Shown here: positions 23,431 through 31,511 of the stretch, one piece after another
How positions within the stretch are numbered: position 1 is the stretch's first letter
How the letters are laid out: the number at the start of each line of letters is the position of its first letter
DNA from: an uncultured Pseudomonadota bacterium
Lineage (GTDB): Bacteria; Myxococcota_A; Bradymonadia; Bradymonadales; GCA-2716585
DNA: 35,101 bases
Assembly: GCA_937123825.1 (NCBI GenBank)
Contig: CAKZKQ010000030.1
Coordinates: forward strand, 1-35,101
Direction: 5' to 3'
Made by a program: the position numbers and the translations under genes
Notes under the pieces: generated by a model
What the model was told of the DNA's origin: nothing
What the model saw: the letters and a program-made list of their open reading frames with translations, nothing else
Database searches by the model: none

Positions 23431-23787
23431 TCAGTCGTCTTCTTTGGGAAAGGTGAGGATGAAGGACAGGCCCAGGCCGGTCTCGGGTAGGGCGTAGTAT
23501 TTGAATTCGACGCGGTCGGGGCGGTGCTTCCAGGAGTCGAGCGGGAAACTGAAGGTGTAGATGGAGTGGTAGCGCTTGACCTCGATGAAGTACTTCTCCT
23601 GGCCGTCGGGGTAGGTGATGCATTCGAGGATGAAGTGCTCGTTGTCATTGCGTGTCAGGGCGTAGCGGTCGCGGACGAAGATGCGCTGGCCGTCGCGTTC
23701 TTTTTCGTCGTGTTGGACCTCCAGGGCGTAGCCTTTGGTGGCCATGTGCTCGGCGGTCTGGCGCATGTAGTCGGCGGACATCTCCAT
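23431..23787 (-). CDS. Small soluble protein of unknown function
   Basis: 118 residues; AGGAG stands 8 nt before ATG 23787. There is no signal peptide or membrane segment. The sequence alternates charged strands and a long N-terminal helix (MSADYMRQTAEHMATKGYALEV), then 'RDRYALTRNDNEHFILECITYPDGQEKYFIEVKR' and an aromatic-rich beta region ending FPKEDD. I do not recognise the family. Codon use and GC pattern match its neighbours, and the ribosome site is good, so I take it as a real gene. It has no close co-directional partner: the next minus-strand gene upstream ends at 23907, 119 bp away. Confidence 0.65.
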   Translation of the reverse strand: MEMSADYMRQTAEHMATKGYALEVQHDEKERDGQRIFVRDRYALTRNDNEHFILECITYPDGQEKYFIEVKRYHSIYTFSFPLDSWKHRPDRVEFKYYALPETGLGLSFILTFPKEDD

Positions 23788-23906
23788 GGGGCTGCTCCTG
23801 TGCGTGGGGTCAGGGCGCTTTGGGAAGGAGAGGTGGCCCCGAGTTCAGAGTCAGGCGCACAGGATAGACCGAATTGTTGTGCAAATGAATGGGGGTGGGG
23901 TCTGGC

Positions 23907-24515
23907 TCAGAGGTGGAAGTACCACAGCAGCAGCTCGCGCAGCATGACGAAGGCCGCGATGACTTCCAGCGTCACGATGACCTTGAGCAGGAGCGCTTTT
24001 TCGTGCTCCGCATCGACCGCGACGTCCAGTTTGAAGGCTTCGAGGTCTTCGTCGGCGGCAGTTTGCGGATTTGAGACAGTGTTTTGTTTTGAGACTGTCG
24101 CTTGTTCCGTATTGGAACGATCCTCGTGGGCCGCGGTGGGGGCGGTTTGGGGGTCCTGGGGCGGCGCGGGGGTTTGGGTGGGGTTGAGGATGATGCGCGG
24201 GGGCAGCGGGCGCTCGTGCACCAGGGCCAGGTGAGGTTGTGGGCCGATGTAGACGCGCCGGATGAGGCGCTCTTCGACCATGACCTCGATGTGCGCGCGC
24301 ATCTCGTGGGGGTCGGGCGGCAGAGCCCAGGGCCACAACGCGGCCAGCAGTTGCGGGTCATCGACCAGCAACGTGTGCTCGCGCAGCAGGACCAGGAAAC
24401 CCGTCTGGATGGCCAAAGCGTCGCTGTGGCCGGGATCGGGCGCCTGGTGGGGCTCTTCTTCAGTGTCCCTGGGGACAATGCGCAGTATCGGGGGCTGATT
24501 CACGGCCTGCTTCAC
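23907..24515 (-). CDS. Membrane protein with C-terminal anchor, unknown function
   Basis: 202 residues if it starts at GTG 24515, which overlaps the stop of the preceding small gene as GTGA, a sign of translational coupling; GTG 24503 is an alternative with GGAG 11 nt upstream. The N-terminal half ('GFLVLLREHTLLVDDPQLLAALWPW', 'HIEVMVEERLIRRVYIGPQPHLALVHE') looks like a compact alpha/beta domain. A Pro/Thr/Gln-rich linker follows, and one transmembrane helix lies at the very end (LLLKVIVTLEVIAAFVMLREL) with the aromatic tail LLWYFHL. Family not recognised. It shares its design with the small gene upstream and lies next to bcsB, so a role in the polysaccharide machine is possible. Confidence 0.6.
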   Translation of the reverse strand: MKQAVNQPPILRIVPRDTEEEPHQAPDPGHSDALAIQTGFLVLLREHTLLVDDPQLLAALWPWALPPDPHEMRAHIEVMVEERLIRRVYIGPQPHLALVHERPLPPRIILNPTQTPAPPQDPQTAPTAAHEDRSNTEQATVSKQNTVSNPQTAADEDLEAFKLDVAVDAEHEKALLLKVIVTLEVIAAFVMLRELLLWYFHL

Positions 24516-24685
24516 TCCACAAAAAATCGCAGTTGGTCTTTCCAGATGACAAAGGCCACAACGGCGCTGCACTCCATGACGGCCAGCCACCAGGCCGCTC
24601 GGCGCAGCCACAGCGTTTGGCTTTTGAGGGCCTTGAGCGTGGCTTGCAGGCGAGCGGTTTTTTCATTGACGGGCTTGGTGTCCAT
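24512..24685 (-). CDS. Small single-pass membrane protein (57 residues)
   Basis: ATG 24685 has GGAGG 4-5 nt upstream. The protein has a charged N-terminal helix (KTARLQATLKALKSQTLWLRR) and one hydrophobic segment (WWLAVMECSAVVAFVIW), then the tail KDQLRFFVE. Its TGA overlaps the GTG start of the next gene by 4 nt, so the two form a coupled pair. It is the C-terminal end of a long spurious frame antisense to bcsB; only this part has a start, a ribosome site and a sensible composition. A sigma-54-like promoter lies just upstream (24724-24739). Confidence 0.6.
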   Translation of the reverse strand: MDTKPVNEKTARLQATLKALKSQTLWLRRAAWWLAVMECSAVVAFVIWKDQLRFFVE

Positions 24686-24723
24686 GGTGCCTCCGTGGGC
24701 AGGGGTCATTCGGAGAGGTGTCT

Positions 24724-24739
24724 TGCAGAACCTGTGCCG
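24724..24739 (-). promoter_or_regulatory. Sigma-54-like promoter for the two small membrane proteins
   Basis: On the minus strand: CGGCAC (24739-24734), 5 nt, CTGCA (24728-24724). The invariant GG and GC are 10 nt apart as required; two less conserved T positions are C. Transcription would start near 24713, 28 nt before the ATG at 24685. Confidence 0.4.
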
Positions 24740-24859
24740 AGATCGCCGCGGTGGAAGAAGAAAAATCACGGCATGGATCGTGCTCTTTGGCATGGGGCAA
24801 GCGCAGGTGTCCCACGCCCGCGCTTTGAGAACAGGGTTTTTCATGCAAGGGAGCCGATG

Positions 24860-27025
24860 ATGAGCAAAATCACCCAGTCTTTCCGGCAGGCGTCTGGCCT
24901 GATGACTTTGATCAGCGTGGTCTGTGGTGTGTGGATGGTGGCGGTGTGTGTGATGGCATCGCCCGCGCACGCCAAACCTGGGCGCGCACGCGGCGCCAAG
25001 GCGTCCAAGAGCGTCAAAGTCAGCGCGCCTTTGATGCGTCAGATGGTGTCGCTCAAGGGTCTGGAGGCCAGCGCCACCTTCACGGTGAAGTTGCCGCCCA
25101 AAGCGCTGCGCCGCTCGGCGCCTGAGCTGGAGTTGGTGTGGCTGCCTTCGCAAATGGTGCAGGTGGAGCGCTCGTCGCTGAGCGTGGAACTCAACCAACA
25201 ACCCATCCACAGCCAGTGGCTCGCGGGCGCTGGCGGCAAGCGGGCAAAGAAAGGCCGCAAGAAGGGTCGCAAAGGCCTCAAGGCTTCGGCCCCGAGTGCC
25301 AACGTGTCCACCATTGCCCTGGACGCGGATTTGCCCGGTGGGTTTCACCAGTTGACGGTGCGGGTGCGGTTGAGTGTGGGCGACGATGACCCTTGTCTTG
25401 AGGAGTTCCACGACGGCGCCTGGGTCAACCTCTTTCCCAACTCCGCGGTGCATTGGAAAGCCGCCCGGAGCCTTGCCAAGGACGCTCCGAAGGTCGCCGT
25501 GGGGGATTTTCCGGCGCTGTGGCAGCAGGCCCCTGTGGTGCACGTGGACCTTGCGGCGGACTGGTCGCCTCAGATGGGGCTGGCGCTGGTGGAGGCGGAG
25601 CATTTGCTGCGCCGGTGGGGCTTGGAGACGACTTTGGAGCCCTCGCTTGATGGCCGCGGCGCTCGGCTGGCCCTGACCACGGTGTCCGAGGCGCCCGCGT
25701 CTTTGTCTGATGCGGTGGAGGTCTTGACGCGCTCGGAGGCCACTGCGGCGCTGGAGCCCAGCGGGCAGACTCTGTGGGTGATTGGTCGCGATGTGCACGC
25801 GCTGGCTGGCGCGGTGGCGGCGCTGGGTCAGGAGCAATTGAGGCAAACCTGCCAGCAGTCGCCTTGTTTGTTGGGGGCGCTGCCAAATGTGGAGGGTCAA
25901 GAGGGCGACGCGCAGGACGCCGCCGTGGTGTGGACCATGGCGCGTCAGACCCCGCAGACCGGTGGCTGGGTGGCCAAGGGGTTGGGGCGGCACGTGTTGG
26001 AGTTTGTCTGGGAGCGTCCTGCGCTGGTCAGCGTGGCGCCCTGGCCTGTGTTGGACTTGCGCGTCCGCGCCGCGTCTGGGTTGTCCAAGCACAGCCGGAT
26101 TTCGGTGAGCATCAACGACAGCCCCGTGGCCACCTACGGCCTCGACGACCTGGAAGGGCCCACTTCCGGCCTCAAGATCCGTGTGCCGCGAGACTTTTGG
26201 GCCGCGCCGCGCTGGGCGTTTCGGGTCAGCGTCAACCTGGAGCGTGACGAAGAGGTGCCTTGCGCCGCTTTTGACCCCGAGAGCGCCTGGTTGGCGTTGG
26301 GCTCGGCCAGCAAGCTGACAGTGCCGCGCAGCATTGAGCGCTTTGAGGGTTTGGCCCACTTCTTCCAACAAGCCACCGCGCCCCCGGCGATCATCTGGAA
26401 CAAAGACGCTGGGCCCGAAGCGATCCGCGCGTTGGCGGCCATCCTCTTTCCCTTTGCCCAGCGCCACCCCGAACACCGCTGGGGGTTCTTCGAAGGGCAG
26501 GGCGAGGCGGTGGAATTGGTGATGGGGTCGATGGAGGCGCTGGAGTCGGTTTTGGTGGAGGGGCGCTTGCACTGGTCGGAGCCGACGGGCAGCGCGGCGC
26601 TGCCGTTGGTGACCGCCGAGCACGCCCCTGCGGTGCACCTGAGCGGCCCAAAGCTCCTGACCGTGCAGCTCGCCACAGCGTCGCCCTCGGCCCCCAAAGC
26701 GTCTTGGCCGGTCTTGCCCTACGAGGCGCTGTCTTTTGAGCGCGCCGTTTGGACCCAGGCCCGAGGCTGGGTCATGTTTGGGGCGCGCCCGTTGCCGTTG
26801 GCCGAAACCGACATTCTGGCGCCCTCGCCCGAGCCCGTCGCCGCCGACACGCAGCAGAGTGGCGCGCCCCCGGCGGTGCCGGTCAGCGAGCAGGAGAGCC
26901 GTTTGTTGGTGCTCAACGTGGTCTGGGGTGTGATGACGGTCCTGGGTTTGCTGGGGCTGCTGTGGTTCTGGCGCCGGCGCGATCAAAAGAGGCGCACGTC
27001 TTTGACGACCCAGTCGGCCACCTGA
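24860..27025 (+). CDS. bcsB: BcsB-like cellulose synthase regulatory subunit family protein
   Basis: 721 residues from ATG 24860 (AAGGGAG 6 nt upstream; ATG 24857 is adjacent). Signal peptide to about residue 40 (SPAHA). Then comes the BcsB pattern: a carbohydrate-binding-like start (LKGLEASATFTVKLPP.. LELVWLPSQMVQVERSSLSVELNQQPI), 'GFHQLTVRVRL....CLEEF...WVNLFPNSAVHW', a second set of such domains around residues 380-490, and one C-terminal transmembrane helix (LLVLNVVWGVMTVLGLLGLLWFW) with a basic tail. BcsB is periplasmic, anchored next to BcsA, and guides the growing glucan. No BcsA-type glycosyltransferase with PilZ domain is in the window, which is unusual. Its last 43 nt overlap the 3' end of the convergent GH16 gene. 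Confidence 0.75.
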   Translation: MSKITQSFRQASGLMTLISVVCGVWMVAVCVMASPAHAKPGRARGAKASKSVKVSAPLMRQMVSLKGLEASATFTVKLPPKALRRSAPELELVWLPSQMVQVERSSLSVELNQQPIHSQWLAGAGGKRAKKGRKKGRKGLKASAPSANVSTIALDADLPGGFHQLTVRVRLSVGDDDPCLEEFHDGAWVNLFPNSAVHWKAARSLAKDAPKVAVGDFPALWQQAPVVHVDLAADWSPQMGLALVEAEHLLRRWGLETTLEPSLDGRGARLALTTVSEAPASLSDAVEVLTRSEATAALEPSGQTLWVIGRDVHALAGAVAALGQEQLRQTCQQSPCLLGALPNVEGQEGDAQDAAVVWTMARQTPQTGGWVAKGLGRHVLEFVWERPALVSVAPWPVLDLRVRAASGLSKHSRISVSINDSPVATYGLDDLEGPTSGLKIRVPRDFWAAPRWAFRVSVNLERDEEVPCAAFDPESAWLALGSASKLTVPRSIERFEGLAHFFQQATAPPAIIWNKDAGPEAIRALAAILFPFAQRHPEHRWGFFEGQGEAVELVMGSMEALESVLVEGRLHWSEPTGSAALPLVTAEHAPAVHLSGPKLLTVQLATASPSAPKASWPVLPYEALSFERAVWTQARGWVMFGARPLPLAETDILAPSPEPVAADTQQSGAPPAVPVSEQESRLLVLNVVWGVMTVLGLLGLLWFWRRRDQKRRTSLTTQSAT

Positions 27026-27732
27026 CGGTTTGTAGGGGCAAGGCCCCGGTGTAGCCAGAGGTTGAGGTGAAGCCAGTGCTGGTCGGGTTTTGGGCGCTGC
27101 GGGCCGTCGTAGCGCCAGGCGTGGATCAGGTTCTGGTCCTGGTCACGGCTTTCAAAGTCGATGCCATCGGCGCCCCAGGCGATGGTGTGCTGGGTTTGGG
27201 CGCGCCCGCCTGGCAACGCAAAGCGCTCCAACCGTGTTGAAGACGGCGGCGCCACAACGTACTGCGCGTTGGTGGCGTCGTTGGGTTGTCCCCACCTTGC
27301 AAACTCGATGTCCAACTCGCTGGTGTCATTGCGGTAGAAGAAGGCCGCCGCGATGACGTTGGGGTCAAGGCCGTTCAAGTCCCCCTCACAGTCAATGGTC
27401 ATGCGGTGGTATCGGTCGGGCAGCGGCGTGGCGACCTCCACACAGAGCCACCGTCCGTTCTGGTCGGGGGCCAGGCGCATGTGCAACGCCCCGTGTTCAT
27501 CCACAAAGACATTCGCTGGGGCGCTCGACCACAAGTTGGGCCCGGCGCCGATGGGTTCCTGGAGGCTGTGGCGCACGCGCCAGAGTCGCCCGGCGAAGTC
27601 TATGGTGCGTTGCGCAGACCAACCCATGGCGCGGTCCAGCCAGAAACGCGAGCGCGGGTGCGGCAAGGCGCTGCAATTCCAAAGCAAAGGCACCCAAAGA
27701 AGGTTTTGAAGGAAACCACGGCGGTTTAACAT
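26983..27732 (-). CDS. Glycoside hydrolase family 16-like protein (exported)
   Basis: 249 residues. The N-terminus RRGFLQ followed by a hydrophobic core looks like a Tat signal; LWNC at 17-20 could be a lipobox. The GH16 catalytic motif ExDxE is clear: Glu139-Leu-Asp141-Ile-Glu143 in 'SELDIEF', nucleophile and acid/base of retaining beta-glucanases, with the usual beta-sandwich strands on both sides ('NVFVDEHGALHMRL', 'IHAWRYDGPQR'). It would cut beta-1,3 or beta-1,3/1,4 linkages, or related glycans, outside the cytoplasm. Many polysaccharide export loci carry a hydrolase that trims or releases chains. It lies 174 bp downstream of the TPR/porin gene and converges on bcsB with a 43-bp overlap. 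Confidence 0.85.
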   Translation of the reverse strand: MLNRRGFLQNLLWVPLLWNCSALPHPRSRFWLDRAMGWSAQRTIDFAGRLWRVRHSLQEPIGAGPNLWSSAPANVFVDEHGALHMRLAPDQNGRWLCVEVATPLPDRYHRMTIDCEGDLNGLDPNVIAAAFFYRNDTSELDIEFARWGQPNDATNAQYVVAPPSSTRLERFALPGGRAQTQHTIAWGADGIDFESRDQDQNLIHAWRYDGPQRPKPDQHWLHLNLWLHRGLAPTNRQVADWVVKDVRLF

Positions 27733-27906
27733 GACCCCACCTGCGAGCGCTCACCTCAACGCCATCCGGGACATGGTATCAGATCCAGGGCGCCGCGCGC
27801 AGCGGTGCTGGCCCTTCATGTGTTGAGGCGTCCGGCGAACGGTGGGTGTGGGGGGAATTGAAGCTGGGGGGTGGTGTTTGGTGACAGGAGGTATGTGGGA
27901 GGGGGC

Positions 27907-29235
27907 TCAGAAGCGCCCTTGGAGCCCAAGACGCGCGGTGTGGGTGGGCAGGACGCGGCGCAAATGCTCGTAGCCCAGGGTGAGGTTGAGGTGGTCGGTC
28001 AGCGGGATGCCAAGCTCGGCCCCTGCGGTCATGACCGCGCCAGTGTCGTCCTGGCCCATGCCCGCGGTCATGCCCAGCCAGGCGTTCTGGGTGAGTTCAA
28101 AGCGGTTGGCGGCCACCAGCATCACCGAGCGTTGGTCAAGGGGGGACTGGCTGGCGAAGGCCTGGAGCCAGGATCCCCACCAGGAGGCCCACTGCACCGA
28201 AAACCCGCCGCGCACCAGGACGCCGACCTGCTCTTGTGGATCAATCTCGGGGCGAAGCCCTGCCATCAGCGCCACCGACGCGGTCAGCCGGTAGCTGGCG
28301 TCCAGGCCCAGGCGATGGCCAAGGCCTTGTTCCGAGAGGACCGCGCTGTATGTGGCCCCCGTGGTCCAGGACTCCGAGGGGCGAAAGGTGGCACCGACCG
28401 AGAGGGTGTGCTGGCGCGCGTCATCGACGCCGATCCAGTTGCCAGCGGCGCTGAGCATGGCGTGGCCGGCGTGAAAGCTCCAGGTGGGGTTGAGCTGCCA
28501 GTTGATGTGGGTCTGGCTCTGGACGTTGGTTTGATCGGGCGAGCTGACCGCAGAGACGGCGCTGGACCAGGCAAAGGGGGTGCGGGCCTCGATGAGCGCC
28601 ATGCCTTCGAGGGCCTCTGGGTGGTCTGGGGTGATGGTCAAGACCTGCTGGTAGAGGGCGCTGGCCTGGGTGTCCTGCATCAAGGCGCGGTGGATGGTCG
28701 CCAGCCCCGACATGGCCTCGACGTGCGCGGGCTGCGCCTCCAAAATCCCCCGGTAGATCGCGATGGCCTGCTGATGCTCGCCCATCCAGCCCACCACGCG
28801 CGCTTTGCCAAGCCTGGCGGCGGTGTCTTCGGGCGGCGATGTCAGCGCCATGACCTTGTCGTAGAGCGCCACAGCCTCTTTGAGCTTTCCATCCCACGAG
28901 CAGGTGACGGCAAGCTCCATCAAGAGCGAGATGGAGGCGGGATCTTGCTTCAGCCCAGCGTTGAAGCTGCGCCTGGCCTGATCCAGTTGGCCGCGTTGGC
29001 GCTCAATGAGGCCTTTGTAGAGGTACTCCTGGGCGCTGGCCACCTCTTCCTCGATGGCCTGGGTCAACAGCACGTAGGCGGCGTCGTGGTCCTGGTTGAT
29101 GAAGGCCTGGGCGGCTTGCTCGCGCAGGTCGGGCTCCTGGGCCAGGGCGCAAGGCGCGGCGACCCCAAATGACCAGGCAGCGGCGGTGGTCATCAGCGCC
29201 CACCCAAGGGCGCGTCTTTTGAGCAAAGGTTTCAT
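27907..29235 (-). CDS. TPR-repeat outer-membrane beta-barrel protein (exopolysaccharide porin-like)
   Basis: 442 residues with a signal peptide (to about residue 32, CALA). Residues about 35-215 are TPR repeats ('AQEYLYKGLIERQRGQLDQARRSFNAGLKQDPAS', 'ALYQQVLTITPDHPEALEGMALIEA'). From about 220 to the end come alternating amphipathic strands with aromatic girdles, ending in Leu-Gly-Leu-Gln-Gly-Arg-Phe: the C-terminal Phe is the classical beta-barrel assembly signal. The layout is that of YaiO-type and, in miniature, BcsC/PgaA export proteins. With BcsB and GH16 beside it, a role in passing a polysaccharide through the outer membrane is likely but inferred. It starts 68 bp after the PHP gene on the same strand. 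Confidence 0.82.
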   Translation of the reverse strand: MKPLLKRRALGWALMTTAAAWSFGVAAPCALAQEPDLREQAAQAFINQDHDAAYVLLTQAIEEEVASAQEYLYKGLIERQRGQLDQARRSFNAGLKQDPASISLLMELAVTCSWDGKLKEAVALYDKVMALTSPPEDTAARLGKARVVGWMGEHQQAIAIYRGILEAQPAHVEAMSGLATIHRALMQDTQASALYQQVLTITPDHPEALEGMALIEARTPFAWSSAVSAVSSPDQTNVQSQTHINWQLNPTWSFHAGHAMLSAAGNWIGVDDARQHTLSVGATFRPSESWTTGATYSAVLSEQGLGHRLGLDASYRLTASVALMAGLRPEIDPQEQVGVLVRGGFSVQWASWWGSWLQAFASQSPLDQRSVMLVAANRFELTQNAWLGMTAGMGQDDTGAVMTAGAELGIPLTDHLNLTLGYEHLRRVLPTHTARLGLQGRF

Positions 29236-29303
29236 GGTGGAGACTCGCCGTGGAGCGCACAGGGGGTTTTGGAAGGATGCGGCCAGGCCGCTGCCCAGGG
29301 AGT

Positions 29304-30032
29304 TCAGGCGACTTGTTCGAGCGCCGGGATGAGGCCCAGGGTCCGGGCGACCTCGATGTTGTGTTTGTAGTGGCCGATGTCCTCGGGTTTGTGGCTGTCG
29401 GTGCTCATCAAGACGCGCACGCCGCGGCGGACAAAGGGCTCGACCGAGCGAGGGCCGGGGCAGGACCAGCGCTGATCGATATCGATGATGCTGCCGGTCT
29501 GGGCGGCGGTCTCGGCCAGCGTCTCCAGCATGTGCATGGGCACCTGGGCTTCGCTCAGGCCGACTTTGGGCAGGATGCTAAAGAGGTGGGCGACGACCAC
29601 GCGCTCGTGGCGGATCATGGCCCCGCAGGTGGCGTTGGTCAGCGCCTGCATCAGGCGCTCGACGGTCACTTCGCCGTCGGCCAGCATCTGGCGGATGCGG
29701 TTTGGCGAGCGGCATTTGTCGTAGAGGGGGAAGCGGTGGTCGGCGGCGTAGATGTAGTCCACGCCGGTCAGATCATCGGGGGCGTCCAGGTCGCCGTCTT
29801 CGTTGAGGATCTTGGCCTCGACGCCGCAGAGCAGCTCAATGCCGGTGTTTTGGCGAGCCTGCTGGACGGCCTTGACGAACTCGGGGACCCAGGGGGTTTT
29901 GCGTCGCACGTGGTCCACGCAGCACAGGCGCTCAAGGCCCTGGCGCTCGGCGGCCCGGATGTTCTCCTCCAGGGTGCCGGCGCCGTCAGAGAAGGTGGAG
30001 TGGACGTGCATATCTTCTTTGAAGTTGAACAT
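29304..30032 (-). CDS. PHP-domain metal-dependent phosphoesterase
   Basis: 242 residues from ATG 30032 (GGAG about 10 nt upstream). PHP metal motifs are present: HVHSTFSDG near the start (His9, His11, Asp16), 'CVDHVRRK', Glu72-type 'CGVEAKIL', 'AADHRFP', and 'STDSHKPEDIG' close to the end. This set matches histidinol-phosphatase-like PHP proteins with a trinuclear metal site. The usual reaction is hydrolysis of a phosphomonoester. No histidine genes are near; the ATP-grasp gene lies 107 bp upstream on the same strand, so it more likely serves the same pathway as that ligase and the PIG-L deacetylase. Cytosolic. Confidence 0.88.
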   Translation of the reverse strand: MFNFKEDMHVHSTFSDGAGTLEENIRAAERQGLERLCCVDHVRRKTPWVPEFVKAVQQARQNTGIELLCGVEAKILNEDGDLDAPDDLTGVDYIYAADHRFPLYDKCRSPNRIRQMLADGEVTVERLMQALTNATCGAMIRHERVVVAHLFSILPKVGLSEAQVPMHMLETLAETAAQTGSIIDIDQRWSCPGPRSVEPFVRRGVRVLMSTDSHKPEDIGHYKHNIEVARTLGLIPALEQVA

Positions 30033-30139
30033 GGTCTGGGTCTCCCTGGGGTGTTTTGTGTGTGGCGCTGCGCAAAAGAGGGGGTGGGGCGCAGCGCCGG
30101 TTGAGGCTTTATGGTGGTTCGTCTGGACTTCAGGGAGTC

Positions 30140-31147
30140 TCAGTGCAGGCGTCGGTTGGTGTCCTGGTAGAAGGTGCGCTCGGGGACCTGAAAGTGTTCG
30201 GGGGCCATGTAGATCTCGGCCCAGTGGCGCACCATGCAGATGGCTTTGAAGGGCATCAGGCCGCCGCTGTGGGTGTGTCCGCCAAAGAGGTCCATCAGGG
30301 CCAGGTTGGGCATGTCCACGCCGCTGGCGATGGTCAGGGACATGGTGCCGGGGAAGCGCGGGTTGATCTCCAGCAGGGCAGGGCGGCCTTCTGTGTCGCG
30401 GCGCAGTTGGACGTTGACCACGCCGGTCAGGCCGACGTGCATGGCGGCGCGCACGGCTTCGCGCTGGAGTTCGGGGTCTTGAACGGTGCGCCCGGCCACG
30501 GCCACGCCCGAGTCGACCTTGAGCCTGGCGCGGGGGACGGCGGCGATGGGCTCGCCGTTGCGAGAGATGCAGACATCGACCGAGTATTCCTGGCCGGGCA
30601 GGAACTCCTGGACCAGCAAGGAGCCGTCGCGGGTGAAGCGCTCCATATCTTCGGGGCGGTGGCACAGGACCACGCCGCGAGAGCCGCTGCCCTGGCGAGG
30701 CTTGACGATCAGGGGGTAGCTGACGGCGACGGGGTCAAAGCGCTCGTCGAGGAGCTGGGTCTGGGGCAGGCGAACGACCCCAGCGCAGTGTTTGGCCAGC
30801 GCCCACTTGTCCAGGCACAGCTCCAGGGAGCGCTGGGAGGTCAGCATGACGCGGGTGCCGAACTTCATGAAGCTCTGGCGAGTCTTGGCCACCTGGAGCA
30901 GTTCGACGTCCACGGTGGGGATGAGCACGTCGATGTTCCATTGAAGGCACAGTTGTTGGAGCCGAGCGATGAAGAGCCGGTCGCGGCCGCCGGGAACCAG
31001 GGCGCGGCGCTCCTGGGGGACCATGTAAAGGCCCACGGCGTTGGGGTCCATGTCGACAGCGTGCAGGCGACGGTCGGGACCTTGGAGAGCTTTGATGAGA
31101 GCCACAGCGGCAGGGCCGCCAGCGCCGGTGATGAGGATGTTCTTCAT
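30140..31147 (-). CDS. ATP-grasp ligase (CarB-like)
   Basis: 335 residues. A Rossmann-like pre-ATP-grasp part (MKNILITGAGGPAAVALIKAL) is followed by the ATP-grasp domain: 'DKWALAK', 'YPLIVKPRQGSGSRGV' (phosphate-binding loop), 'LLVQEFLPGQEYSVDV', and the metal-binding end 'LLEINPRFPGT'. These are the marks of carbamoyl-phosphate-synthase-large-like ATP-grasp proteins, which join a carboxylate, activated as acyl phosphate, to an amine or other nucleophile. It is the first gene of a probable operon (PHP, TPR/porin and perhaps GH16 follow) driven by a consensus sigma-54 promoter at 31209-31224. The substrate is unknown; amide decoration of a sugar is one option, given the deacetylase next door. 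Confidence 0.9.
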   Translation of the reverse strand: MKNILITGAGGPAAVALIKALQGPDRRLHAVDMDPNAVGLYMVPQERRALVPGGRDRLFIARLQQLCLQWNIDVLIPTVDVELLQVAKTRQSFMKFGTRVMLTSQRSLELCLDKWALAKHCAGVVRLPQTQLLDERFDPVAVSYPLIVKPRQGSGSRGVVLCHRPEDMERFTRDGSLLVQEFLPGQEYSVDVCISRNGEPIAAVPRARLKVDSGVAVAGRTVQDPELQREAVRAAMHVGLTGVVNVQLRRDTEGRPALLEINPRFPGTMSLTIASGVDMPNLALMDLFGGHTHSGGLMPFKAICMVRHWAEIYMAPEHFQVPERTFYQDTNRRLH

Positions 31148-31208
31148 GGTTCTGCTCCTGTTCTCTTTGGTGTGGATGATGTCGATTCACATCACGGCGA
31201 GGTGTTGG

Positions 31209-31224
31209 AGCAAAGCGAGTGCCA
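31209..31224 (-). promoter_or_regulatory. Sigma-54 promoter of the ATP-grasp operon
   Basis: Minus strand: TGGCAC (31224-31219), TCGCT, TTGC (31213-31210), T. This is a full match to the conserved positions of the -24/-12 consensus. Start expected near 31198, giving a leader of about 50 nt. Confidence 0.8.
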
Positions 31225-31304
31225 ACTTTGAAGAAAAATTTCGAGCCCGTGTTGACGGGGGTCGGTAGCCCTCTAAGGCGTCATATAAAGGATGGGGTTC
31301 AGGG

Positions 31305-31354
31305 TGAAACACCTGTTCCAAAACAAAACACCGTCTCGTTTTGTGGGTGTTTCA
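31305..31354. promoter_or_regulatory. Nested inverted repeat, candidate activator-binding site
   Basis: Outer arms TGAAACACC (31305-31313) and GGTGTTTCA (31346-31354) are a perfect 9-bp inverted repeat; inner arms CAAAAC (31324-31329) and GTTTTG (31338-31343) are perfect too. The site centre lies about 110 bp from the plus start and about 130 bp from the minus start, the usual distance for sigma-54 enhancer-binding proteins. Confidence 0.6.
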
Positions 31355-31414
31355 TTGTGAGATGGCTTGTGGGGGGATGCCCCTGATTGCGGTGTGGGTG
31401 GGTTTTTTCACAGT

Positions 31415-31430
31415 TGGCACGGGCTGTGCT
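31415..31430 (+). promoter_or_regulatory. Sigma-54 promoter of the REC/PIG-L gene
   Basis: TGGCAC (31415-31420), GGGCT, GTGCT (31426-31430). GG and GC are spaced 10 nt apart; only the first T of TTGC differs. Start expected near 31441, about 70 nt before the ATG. Confidence 0.7.
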
Positions 31431-31511
31431 CTAGGACAGGGGGAGCCACAACGGGTTGCCCCGTCGCAGGGGCCATAGAACACAGACACTCGCTCACACA
31501 AGGAGCTCGCC

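Larger units (their letters stand above)
31148..31511. promoter_or_regulatory. Shared divergent regulatory region
   Basis: 364 bp between the ATP-grasp and REC/PIG-L genes with no coding frame. It contains two sigma-54 promoters facing outward (31209-31224 minus; 31415-31430 plus) and a nested inverted repeat between them (31305-31354). TATAAA at 31274-31279 could be part of a sigma-70 promoter, but no partner -35 is clear. Confidence 0.7.

Noticed and set aside
24686..26986. Long minus-strand open frame opposite bcsB
   Set aside because: Only its last 57 codons (24512-24685) have a start, ribosome site and protein-like content; the rest is antisense shadow.
27871..29172. Plus-strand open frame over the TPR/porin gene
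   Set aside because: The minus strand carries a signal peptide, TPR repeats and a barrel ending in Phe; the plus frame is Gly/His/Val-rich shadow.
30033..30665. N-terminal extension of the PHP gene
   Set aside because: It overlaps the ATP-grasp gene in another frame and is Arg/Pro-rich; the PHP motif begins right after ATG 30032.
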